In this document: one piece after another, positions 1 to 4,745 of the stretch
How the letters are laid out: each line of letters starts with the position of its first letter
Position numbering within the stretch: position 1 is the stretch's first letter
Assembly: GCA_020628635.1 (NCBI GenBank)
Contig: JAHDEU010000142.1
Span: 1-6,192, forward strand
Origin: Hellea sp.
GTDB lineage: Bacteria; Pseudomonadota; Alphaproteobacteria; Caulobacterales; Maricaulaceae
Direction: 5' to 3'
DNA length: 6,192 bases
Notes under the pieces: model-generated
Seen by the model: only the letters and a program-made list of their open reading frames with translations
What the model was told of the DNA's origin: nothing
Database searches by the model: none
Translations under genes and position numbers: made by a program

Positions 1-338
1 GGCATGTAGATGCGCACGGGATGGCCCAGCGCGCGGCCCAGCGCACAGAAGGCGATGCCCGCATTGCCGGACGTCGCCTCCACGATCATGTCGCCGGGCT
101 TGAGCGCACCGCGTGCGTAGGCGCTGCGCAGCACTTCCAGCGCCATGCGGTCCTTGATGGAGCCGGACAGGTTGAAATATTCCAGCTTGGCATGGACGGT
201 CCGCAGCTCGCCCCGGTCGCGCAGCTGGACCGCGACCATGGGCGTGTTGCCGATCAGCCGGGACAGGGCCTGCAGGCGCGACGGCACGGTCGCCTCCACG
301 GCGTGATGCAATTCGGGAAGTGTGTTGGTGTGGCGCAT
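1..338 (-). CDS. PLP-dependent cysteine synthase-family enzyme (N-terminal part, cut by window edge)
   Basis: The 112 complete codons seen encode the N-terminal part of a fold-type II PLP enzyme related to O-acetylserine sulfhydrylase and cystathionine beta-synthase. Visible landmarks are IGNTPM at residues 29-34, the PLP-lysine motif SGSIKDRMA with K62 as the expected Schiff-base lysine, and TSGNAGI at 89-95, the substrate and phosphate loop. CysK usually reads TSGNTG here, so the second T is an A. The reading frame runs off the left edge, so about two thirds of the protein is missing. The ATG at 338 is chosen because the family core starts about 28 residues later; no clear ribosome binding site precedes it. 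It diverges from a DecR-like Lrp regulator, which suggests a role in cysteine synthesis or breakdown. The exact reaction (synthase, desulfhydrase or another beta-replacement) cannot be decided from this part. Confidence 0.85.
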   Translation of the reverse strand, partial: MRHTNTLPELHHAVEATVPSRLQALSRLIGNTPMVAVQLRDRGELRTVHAKLEYFNLSGSIKDRMALEVLRSAYARGALKPGDMIVEATSGNAGIAFCALGRALGHPVRIYM

Positions 339-432
339 GGGTGGAGCCTATGTCCCGCGCGCGGAGTATATCATCGCAACGAACTGCATGTTTTCTGGTA
401 AAAGTGATGGGATCATGCGATAGCATAAACCC
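339..432. promoter_or_regulatory. Divergent intergenic region between the PLP enzyme and the Lrp-type regulator
   Basis: This 94-bp gap must hold promoters for both divergent genes. On the minus strand TATACT (370 to 365) is a possible -10 element for the PLP enzyme gene, without a convincing -35. An AT-rich core at 385-406 and a small inverted repeat, ATGC-GATA-GCAT at 415-426, are possible sites for the adjacent regulator. Lrp-family proteins typically bind AT-rich, weakly palindromic sites in their own divergent promoters. No Shine-Dalgarno sequence precedes the regulator's ATG at 433, so its message may be leaderless or very short-leadered. The assignment rests mostly on position. Confidence 0.45.
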
Positions 433-915
433 ATGTCCGAACACCTTCACCCCAACGACATAGCCATACTCGAAATCCTGCAGCGCGACGCGACGCAATC
501 GCTCGACGCCATCGCGGCGGAAATCGGCGTTTCGACCAACACATGCTGGCGGCGGGTCAAGCGGTTGGAGGAGGCGGGCGTGCTGCAGCGGCGGGTGGCG
601 CTGGTGGACAATGCCAAGGTCGGCCTGCCGCTGACGGTCTTCGTATCAGTGAGAACGGACGACCACTCCCGCGCATGGGCCGACGCCTTCACCCAGGCCG
701 TGTCGCGCATTCCGCAGATCGTGGAGTTCTACCGGCTGGCGGGCGATGTCGATTACATCATGAAGATGATGGTCGGCAGCGTGGCGGATTACGACCGCGT
801 CTATCAGCGGCTGATCGCGGATATCCGGCTATCCGATGTCTCTGCGAGCTTCGCCATGGAGCAGCTGAAATGGACGACGGAACTGCCCGTGCGCGAGGCG
901 CAGCTCCGCAGCTAG
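433..915 (+). CDS. Lrp/AsnC-family transcriptional regulator, DecR-like
   Basis: This 160-aa protein has the full Lrp/AsnC layout. An N-terminal winged helix-turn-helix spans about residues 8-57 and includes the recognition segment STNTCWRRVKRLEEAGVL. A C-terminal RAM/AsnC ligand-binding domain spans about 66-150, with the effector-loop motif GDVDY. The C-terminal stretch LSDVSASFAMEQLKWTTELP closely resembles, from memory, E. coli DecR (YbaO), which senses cysteine and activates a cysteine desulfidase operon. Divergence from a cysteine-synthase-family gene supports a cysteine-related regulator, but the ligand is inferred. The protein is expected to act as a cytoplasmic dimer or higher oligomer. 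Its TAG stop overlaps the stop of the convergent hydrolase gene in the palindrome CTAG (912-915), so no terminator lies between the two genes. Confidence 0.92.
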   Translation: MSEHLHPNDIAILEILQRDATQSLDAIAAEIGVSTNTCWRRVKRLEEAGVLQRRVALVDNAKVGLPLTVFVSVRTDDHSRAWADAFTQAVSRIPQIVEFYRLAGDVDYIMKMMVGSVADYDRVYQRLIADIRLSDVSASFAMEQLKWTTELPVREAQLRS

Positions 916-1709
916 GAGAGCGCTTTCACGACGTCGGCGGCTGCGTCTTCCGTATAGGCGTCCATGAAACCGAAGCCCCAATCGGGACGGTCCACCAACG
1001 TGCCGTTGCGCAGATGCTCCATCACGCGCGGCGTGTAGTCATAGAGCATGTCGCCTGGATTGATCACTGTGATCGGGTGGTCGAGCGTTTTGATTCGTTC
1101 GGCAAAGCGCGGCGTGTAGTCGAACGCAGCCCTGTGCCCCCACTCATAGGCCTCGCCCGCGCGCATGTTTTCCGCAAAGCTCGCCGCGAGGTCTTCCAGC
1201 GACACGCCCGGCCCGCGGTGGTGGACCGACGCCGCCCACATCTTGGAAAAGCGCGTGCCTGCCTCGTCCAGCGGCACGGGCTGGAACTGATCCGCGAAGG
1301 CCTTGGTCTCTTCGTCGGTCAGGATCAGCGCGCTGACCAGCACGATGCGGCGCACGTCGCCGGGCCTCTGCCACGCCATCTCGACCGCTACCTTTGCGCC
1401 CGTGTGATGGCCAAGCAAGTCGATGGGTTTGTCCAAGCCCAGCGCGTCGATCGCCGCCCAGGCGGAGGCCGCGTAGTTCTCGATGGTGGAGTCCTGTTCC
1501 GACGGTGGCAGGTCGCTCTCGCCGTGGCCGGGATTGTCGATCGCCACGACCCGGCGCGAGCGGCCGAGCGCGGGCAGCACCTTGGAAAACTCGCGCGAAC
1601 TCTTGGGGCTCTGGTGAAGGCAGACCAGAGCGGGCGCGTCCGTGCCGCTCACCGTGTCGCGCAGATGGACCTGGCCGAAGGGGCCGTCGACGAAGCGCCG
1701 CCTAATCAT
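912..1709 (-). CDS. Alpha/beta-hydrolase-fold protein lacking the canonical nucleophile and catalytic histidine
   Basis: This 265-aa protein has an alpha/beta-hydrolase core. VCLHQSP (about 29-35) sits in the oxyanion-loop position, NPGHGESD (60-67) follows strand 4, LLGHHTGAK (98-106) forms the nucleophile elbow, and VINPGDMLYD (215-224) is the acid-loop region. The elbow normally reads G-x-S-x-G; here it is G-H-H-T-G, with His102 at the nucleophile position. The C-terminal segment that usually carries a GH motif reads DWGFGFMDAY with no His. The usual Ser-Asp-His chemistry therefore seems absent, and the protein may be a non-hydrolytic enzyme, a lyase-like variant or a binding protein. The start at 1709 gives MIRRRF and overlaps the upstream stop as ATGATTAG, suggesting translational coupling. 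An in-frame ATG at 1733 would add eight residues (MSATSWRA), with GAGG directly against it and no spacer. It is the last gene of the minus-strand unit. Confidence 0.87.
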   Translation of the reverse strand: MIRRRFVDGPFGQVHLRDTVSGTDAPALVCLHQSPKSSREFSKVLPALGRSRRVVAIDNPGHGESDLPPSEQDSTIENYAASAWAAIDALGLDKPIDLLGHHTGAKVAVEMAWQRPGDVRRIVLVSALILTDEETKAFADQFQPVPLDEAGTRFSKMWAASVHHRGPGVSLEDLAASFAENMRAGEAYEWGHRAAFDYTPRFAERIKTLDHPITVINPGDMLYDYTPRVMEHLRNGTLVDRPDWGFGFMDAYTEDAAADVVKALS

Positions 1710-2064
1710 CGCGCGCCAGCTCGTGGCCGACATCCTCGCTGCTGGGCTCGTTCGGACGCGACAGCGCCTCGATGTCCTGCTGGTAGATGCGCATGATCCG
1801 GGCGAGATATTCCTGCGTCCACCGCCCGCGCGCTTCTGCCTGCTCCGGTGTCGGCTGGAAGTCTTCGATGTCGTCGCGGCTGATGCCCTTCGCCTCGAGC
1901 AGGCGCTCCACCGTGTCCAGCCGTTCGCGCATCACGGCCAGTTCCTGCGCCACCGCCATGGTGATCGCCATGACGCGCTCCACGTCAGGATCGTTCAGGA
2001 AGAAGGGTCGCTTGCCCTTGGGCTTGGCGCCGGCAAGGGCGAGGGGGTCGATGGGTTTTTTCAT
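1702..2064 (-). CDS. Conserved-looking hypothetical protein, 120 aa, helical
   Basis: I do not recognise a named family. The protein starts with a basic, proline-containing segment (KKPIDPLALAGAKPKGKRP), followed by FFLNDPDVERV and a long amphipathic helix at about residues 27-60 (VMAITMAVAQELAVMRERLD and on through TVERLLEAKG) with coiled-coil character. A second helix runs at about 74-102, and the tail is acidic (SSEDVGHELARDD). There is no signal peptide or membrane segment, so it should be cytosolic. The start at 2064 is preceded by AAGGA with good spacing. An in-frame ATG at 2127 would add 21 residues, but those are only a translation of the repeat filling the gap. It lies between a methyltransferase and the alpha/beta-hydrolase-fold gene and overlaps the latter by 8 nt. 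It could be an accessory or oligomerisation partner of one of them; that is a guess. Confidence 0.8.
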   Translation of the reverse strand: MKKPIDPLALAGAKPKGKRPFFLNDPDVERVMAITMAVAQELAVMRERLDTVERLLEAKGISRDDIEDFQPTPEQAEARGRWTQEYLARIMRIYQQDIEALSRPNEPSSEDVGHELARDD

Positions 2065-2069
2065 ATTTG

Positions 2070-2080
2070 TTCCTTCCTCC
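2070..2080 (-). promoter_or_regulatory. Ribosome binding site of the 120-aa gene, partly inside a repeat hairpin
   Basis: Read on the minus strand, the sequence before the start is GGAGGAAGGAACAAATATG. AAGGA (2075-2071) is six bases from the ATG and decides the 2064 start over the ATG at 2127. The preceding GGAGG (2080-2076) is the 3' arm of the 7-bp stem of repeat unit A. Part of the purine-rich ribosome-binding stretch is thus supplied by the repeat and may be base-paired in the mRNA. Confidence 0.7.
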
Positions 2081-2123
2081 CCGGAAAGGGGAGGTGCCGA
2101 GCAAAGCGAGGCGGAGGGGTGAC
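2076..2123 (+). repeat. Repeat unit A
   Basis: This is the left unit of the doublet. It begins with a perfect stem, CCTCCCC (2076-2082), loop GGAAA (2083-2087) and GGGGAGG (2088-2094), followed by a GC-rich imperfectly symmetric stretch ending in GGGGTGAC. Its outer edge is only 11 bases from the start codon at 2064. Confidence 0.75.
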
Positions 2124-2135
2124 CCAAGAGGGTGA

Positions 2136-2150
2136 CGCCGCTCCGCGGCG
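2136..2150. repeat. Small central hairpin between the two repeat units
   Basis: CGCCGC (2136-2141), loop TCC, GCGGCG (2145-2150) forms a perfect 6-bp GC stem. No T-run follows on either strand, so it is not a standard intrinsic terminator. It sits inside the 9-bp arms AGGGTGACG/CGTCACCCT. Confidence 0.6.
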
Positions 2151-2163
2151 ACTTTCTTGTTTC

Positions 2164-2217
2164 GTCACCCTTCCGTCACTTCGCTGCGCTTCGTGCCACC
2201 TTCCCTTTCCGGGAAGG
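2164..2217 (-). repeat. Repeat unit B (inverted relative to unit A)
   Basis: This is the right unit of the doublet. Its outer stem is CCTTCCC (2199-2205), loop TTTCC (2206-2210), GGGAAGG (2211-2217). Compared with unit A one stem base pair is changed on both sides, so pairing is kept. The unit ends 7 bases before the stop codon of the methyltransferase gene. Confidence 0.75.
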
Positions 2218-2224
2218 AAATTTA

Positions 2225-3424
2225 TCAAGCCGCCTTCTGACCGCCGGTGATGTGCCATGCCGCCTTGCGCCCATAGTCCTCGACATCGTCATTCGCGTGC
2301 TCCGGGAACAGCTCGGCATCGACCACCGCCGCGACGCCGCCGTGGATCAGCTCCTCTTCTGCAAAGCCCGCCTCGATCATCCACTGGTCCAGATCCAGCT
2401 CGTGCAGCTTGGTCCAGAACGGCTCGTTGTTGTAGAAGGCGTCCCAGTCGCGGATCGCCTGCTCGTAGAGCGGCATGTCGGACGAGTATTGCGGCTGCTC
2501 GACATGCAGCACGATGCCGCCGGGTGCCAGCACGCGGTGGCTTTCCGCCATGATGCGCGGCATGGCCTTCACGCTGGTCTCGTGCAGGAACATGGTGCTC
2601 TGAACCCAATCGAAATAGCCGTCCTCGAACATGGACAGGTCCTCGGCATTGGCCTGCACGAAGCGCACATTGTCCACGCCCATCAGCTTGGCGCGGGCAA
2701 GGCCATATCGCAGCACGGGCGCGCCGGTGTCGACGCAGACGACCTCGGCATCCGGGTAGGCCTGCGCGATCGGCAAGACATTCTGGCCCAGCCCGCCGCC
2801 GATATCGAGAATGCGTTTCGGCGCGAAGTCGGGGCGGTTCTTTTTCATCCAGGCCACGACCGCATGACCGCCGCCGTCATTAAACCGGCCCAGCCCGCCG
2901 CCGGTCGTGACGAAGATGCCGCAATCGTAATTGGCCGCGCCGGTCACGTCGCCGGGCACCAGCTCGTCATGGTAGGAACCGGGCATGCAGTGATGATCGA
3001 TCCTGGCCAGATAGTTCGGCAGCTCCAGCGTCGGGTCGAGCTGCAGCCGGGGATCGCCTTCGGTCAGTTCGCGCGCACGGCTGTTCATCTCATCGGCCTG
3101 GCGAAGCGTCACCCAGCGTCCGGCCTGCTGGCGCAGTTCCATCGTGTTGCGGCGGTGGGCGGACCAGTGCTGGAACAGCGGGTCTTTCGTGAGCGCGCGG
3201 CGCACGTCGTGGCGGCTCTTGGGTTCCAGCCCCGGTTCCACGCGAGTCTCATAGGCGGTCTTCACGCCCGGCAGCACGCGCGACGCCAGATGGCGGTTGA
3301 GGTGAGCTAGGAAGTTGAACCGCGCCTTTTCGTCATGGCTGGTCTTCGGGAACATGCCGTGTTCGCCGACCAGTCGGTAGTCGGGCGGTCCGTCGTAAGG
3401 GGTCGTGTCGGTCGTCGTGCTCAT
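2225..3424 (-). CDS. Class I SAM-dependent methyltransferase with a long N-terminal extension
   Basis: This 399-aa protein has a Rossmann-type methyltransferase domain at about residues 200-310. Motif I is ILDIGGGLG (205-213), the acidic end of strand 2 is VCVDTG (229-234), the adenine-binding region is NAEDL (259-263), FDWVQSTMFLHE (271-282) follows strand 4, and PGGIVLHVE (301-309) is strand 5. About 195 residues precede the domain, much more than a minimal methyltransferase. This part is rich in charged residues, has no signal peptide, and includes NYLARIDHHCMPGSYHDE; I do not recognise it as a named domain. The C-terminal part probably forms a substrate lid. The substrate (O-, N-, S- or C-methylation) is unknown. 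The ATG at 3424 has no obvious ribosome binding site, and an FNR/FixK-like site is centred 41.5 bp upstream, so a near-leaderless message is possible. It is the first gene of the minus-strand unit. Confidence 0.88.
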   Translation of the reverse strand: MSTTTDTTPYDGPPDYRLVGEHGMFPKTSHDEKARFNFLAHLNRHLASRVLPGVKTAYETRVEPGLEPKSRHDVRRALTKDPLFQHWSAHRRNTMELRQQAGRWVTLRQADEMNSRARELTEGDPRLQLDPTLELPNYLARIDHHCMPGSYHDELVPGDVTGAANYDCGIFVTTGGGLGRFNDGGGHAVVAWMKKNRPDFAPKRILDIGGGLGQNVLPIAQAYPDAEVVCVDTGAPVLRYGLARAKLMGVDNVRFVQANAEDLSMFEDGYFDWVQSTMFLHETSVKAMPRIMAESHRVLAPGGIVLHVEQPQYSSDMPLYEQAIRDWDAFYNNEPFWTKLHELDLDQWMIEAGFAEEELIHGGVAAVVDAELFPEHANDDVEDYGRKAAWHITGGQKAA

Positions 3425-3457
3425 GGTTTGCGCCTAATCTCGATGCGTCTGTCCGGC

Positions 3458-3473
3458 GTTGATGCGCGTCAAC
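3458..3473. promoter_or_regulatory. Candidate FNR/FnrL/FixK operator (anaerobox)
   Basis: GTTGATGCGCGTCAAC has matching 5-bp arms GTTGA/TCAAC and a palindromic GCGC core, with a single mismatched pair. The inner 14 bases, TTGAT-GCGC-GTCAA (3459-3472), fit the alphaproteobacterial FnrL/FixK pattern TTGAY-N4-RTCAA. The centre is at 3465.5, exactly 41.5 bp upstream of the methyltransferase ATG and about 42 bp from a transcription start predicted on the HapK side. One bound dimer could serve both directions. Another CRP-family member or a local regulator could use the same site. Confidence 0.55.
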
Positions 3474-3480
3474 TTGCGGG

Positions 3481-3517
3481 CCGGGTGCAGGGTGGTAACG
3501 CTGTCGCACCCACCCGG
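3481..3517. repeat. GC-rich inverted repeat upstream of the HapK-like gene
   Basis: CCGGGTG (3481-3487) pairs with CACCCGG (3511-3517), and inside it GGTG (3491-3494) pairs with CACC (3507-3510), leaving a 12-base loop. If transcription starts upstream of it, the leader folds into a hairpin ending 8 bases before the ribosome binding site. If it starts near 3507, the inverted repeat is promoter DNA and could be an operator. Confidence 0.5.
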
Positions 3518-3525
3518 AGTTCCCC

Positions 3526-3531
3526 AAGGAG
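3526..3531 (+). promoter_or_regulatory. Strong ribosome binding site of the HapK-like gene
   Basis: AAGGAG lies five bases before the ATG at 3537. It decides this start over an in-frame ATG at 3459, which would begin inside the FNR-like palindrome and add 26 residues unlike the family. Confidence 0.85.
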
Positions 3532-3536
3532 AACAC

Positions 3537-3854
3537 ATGAGCCAGCGCATCCTCGTCCTGTTCAACCTCAAAGACGGCGTCAGCCGCGACGACTACGAGG
3601 CTTGGGCCAAGGAAACGGACATTCCCGGCGTGAATGGACTCGGCTCGGTGGACCGGTTTGAAGTGTTCCGCAGCGAAGGGATGCTGTTTTCCGACGATCC
3701 CGCGCCTTACGAGTATTTCGAAATCCTCGACATCAACGACATGGACAAGTTCGGCGAGGAAGCGGGCACGGAAAAGATGGCCGCGATCGCCGCGACCTTC
3801 CAGGGCGAGATGGCCAAGGACATCGCCTTCATCAATACGAGCCCCGTCAAGTGA
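3537..3854 (+). CDS. HapK/REDY-like small protein (dimeric alpha+beta barrel type)
   Basis: This 105-aa cytosolic protein begins MSQRILVLFNLKDGVSRDDY. It shows the beta-strand, helix, then beta-strand rhythm (ILVLFNL at 4-10, DDYEAWAKETDIPGV at 18-32, VDRFEVFRSEG at 38-48, YEYFEILDIND at 58-68) of ferredoxin-like dimeric alpha+beta barrel proteins. I recognise it as the type annotated REDY-like protein HapK, named after proteins of prodigiosin-like pigment clusters (RedY, HapK); recognition is from memory of the family, not a search. Relatives in pigment clusters are thought to bind or act on small aromatic intermediates, but a reaction is not safely transferable. No other pigment-biosynthesis gene is visible here, so it probably serves another pathway. 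It is first in the plus-strand unit, with a strong ribosome binding site, and its TGA overlaps the GTG start of the SDR gene (GTGA, 3851-3854). Confidence 0.75.
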   Translation: MSQRILVLFNLKDGVSRDDYEAWAKETDIPGVNGLGSVDRFEVFRSEGMLFSDDPAPYEYFEILDINDMDKFGEEAGTEKMAAIAATFQGEMAKDIAFINTSPVK

Positions 3855-4687
3855 AGCGATTAGCAGGCAAGACCGCCGTCATCACCGGCTCGGGCCGCCG
3901 CGGCGGGCTGGGCGAAGCCATTGCCAAACGGCTGGCCGAGGACGGCGCGAATATCGTGATCTCCGACATCGGCCAAAGCCGCGACGCCGCCACCGGCGAG
4001 GCGCATATCGGCACGAGCGACGAGATGGAGAGCATTGCGAAAGAGCTGCGCGGGCTGGGCGTTTCGGTATCTACGAAGACCTGCGACGTGCGCTCGCTGG
4101 ACGAGGTAAGGGCACTGGCGGCTCACGCGAAAGCGGAGCATGGCTCTCTCGACATCTGGGTGAACAATGCCGGCATCGGCTACATCATGAAGCCGCTGCT
4201 CGACGTCACCGAGGACGACTGGCGCGCCGTCATCGACGTGAACCTGTCCGGCAGTTTCTTCGGCGTGAAGGCGGCGGCCGAAGTCATGGTCCCGCAGGGC
4301 ACGGGCGGGCGTATCGTCAATGTCGCCAGCCAGGCCGCCAAATCCGGCTTCCCCCACGCGCAGGCCTATACCAGCTCGAAACACGGCCTCGTCGGTCTCG
4401 TCCGCTCCGCCGCTACTGAGCTCGGCGAGCACCAGATCACCGTGAACAATGTCTGCCCCAACCACGTCACGACCGGCCTCGGCGCGTGGCAGAATGAATA
4501 TTTCGCCGAAGTGACCGGAGCAGACAGCGTGGAAGATTATCTCAAGGCCATGGCCGCCCGCATCCCGATGGGTCGTCCCGGTCTGCCCGAAGACACGGCG
4601 AATGCGGTGGCATGGCTGTGTTCGGACGAGGCACGGTATATCACGGCAGAAAGCATGAATGTGTCGGGTGGGGAGGAGCCTCACTGA
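3851..4687 (+). CDS. Short-chain dehydrogenase/reductase (SDR), classical type
   Basis: This 278-aa NAD(P)-dependent oxidoreductase has the classical SDR landmarks. The glycine-rich cofactor loop is TGSGRRGGLG (12-21). Asp39 at the end of strand 2 favours NAD(H), CDV (78-80) contacts the adenine, and NNAG is at 105-108. The catalytic tetrad is N131, S160, Y173 and K177 (AYTSSK). The last part, WLCSDEARYITAESMNVSGG, is the usual C-terminal SDR signature. An insertion of about 15 residues after strand 2 (QSRDAATGEAHIGTSDE) lengthens it beyond the common 250 aa. The substrate is unknown; oxidation or reduction of an alcohol/ketone group in the same pathway as its neighbours is likely. The GTG start at 3851 overlaps the HapK-like stop by four bases, and no separate ribosome binding site is seen, so it is probably translationally coupled. 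Confidence 0.93.
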   Translation: MKRLAGKTAVITGSGRRGGLGEAIAKRLAEDGANIVISDIGQSRDAATGEAHIGTSDEMESIAKELRGLGVSVSTKTCDVRSLDEVRALAAHAKAEHGSLDIWVNNAGIGYIMKPLLDVTEDDWRAVIDVNLSGSFFGVKAAAEVMVPQGTGGRIVNVASQAAKSGFPHAQAYTSSKHGLVGLVRSAATELGEHQITVNNVCPNHVTTGLGAWQNEYFAEVTGADSVEDYLKAMAARIPMGRPGLPEDTANAVAWLCSDEARYITAESMNVSGGEEPH

Positions 4688-4708
4688 TGCTGCGGAAAAG
4701 AGAGCATG

Positions 4709-4743
4709 GTCCCCGGGCTCGTCCCGGGGCCGCTATCGTCTAG
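4709..4743 (+). repeat. Left 35-bp inverted repeat of the GIY-YIG cassette
   Basis: It contains a perfect 7-bp stem, CCCCGGG (4711-4717), loop CTCGT, CCCGGGG (4723-4729), followed by a non-palindromic tail ending TCGTCTAG. It starts 21 bases after the SDR stop. With no following T-run it is not a standard terminator, but it could shield the upstream mRNA from 3' exonucleases. Confidence 0.85.
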
Positions 4744-4745
4744 CT

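Larger units (their letters stand above)
2076..2217. repeat. Head-to-head pair of hairpin-forming intergenic repeats (REP doublet-like)
   Basis: Two related units lie in inverted orientation and fill nearly the whole 160-bp gap between methyltransferase and 120-aa gene. Unit A (2076-2123) and unit B (2164-2217, reverse strand) align along most of their length with some substitutions and small gaps. Each outer end is a perfect 7-bp stem with the same five-base loop: CCTCCCC/GGGGAGG in A, CCTTCCC/GGGAAGG in B. Between them lies a 9-bp inverted repeat, AGGGTGACG (2129-2137) and CGTCACCCT (2163-2171), and a small hairpin, CGCCGC-TCC-GCGGCG (2136-2150). The arrangement recalls REP/REPIN elements. 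It may act as an mRNA stability or attenuation element inside the operon. I recall this repeat type from sphingomonad intergenic regions, but that is unverified. Confidence 0.8.
3425..3536. promoter_or_regulatory. Divergent promoter region between the methyltransferase and HapK-like units
   Basis: This 112-bp gap feeds both multi-gene units. It contains a near-perfect 16-bp palindrome of the FNR/FixK type (3458-3473), a GC-rich inverted repeat (3481-3517) and a strong ribosome binding site (3526-3531). Weak -10 candidates are TAACGC (3496-3501) rightward and GATTAG (3439-3434, minus strand) leftward. Both lie where activation by a factor bound near -40 would be geometrically possible. Confidence 0.7.

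Noticed and set aside
415..426. ATGC-GATA-GCAT inverted repeat as a firm regulator operator
   Set aside because: Four-base arms are too short to stand out from chance; kept only as a possible site in the intergenic entry.
543..1796. Long plus-strand open frame opposite the regulator and the hydrolase-fold gene
   Set aside because: It covers two well-supported genes in other frames, its translation is Arg/Gly/Ala/His-rich without domains, and it has no ribosome binding site. High GC makes such shadows common.
2065..2127. 21-residue N-terminal extension of the 120-aa protein from the ATG at 2127
   Set aside because: Those residues are a translation of repeat unit A, and a good ribosome binding site supports the start at 2064.
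2132..3310. Long plus-strand open frame of 392 codons opposite the methyltransferase
   Set aside because: The translation begins inside the repeat doublet and shows no motif; the minus strand has clear methyltransferase motifs over the same bases.
3860..4684. Minus-strand open frame of 274 codons opposite the SDR gene
   Set aside because: The SDR frame has a complete set of catalytic and cofactor motifs; the antisense frame has none.
4711..4729. CCCCGGG hairpin after the SDR gene as an intrinsic terminator
   Set aside because: No T-run follows on either strand. The same hairpin recurs at 5071-5089, where the nearest T-run is ten bases away, so it fits a repeat better than a terminator.
4659..4745. 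29-residue N-terminal extension of the GIY-YIG protein from the ATG at 4659
   Set aside because: It would overlap the SDR coding end and translate the left inverted repeat; the domain begins right after the GTG at 4746. It is not fully excluded because no ribosome binding site marks either start.
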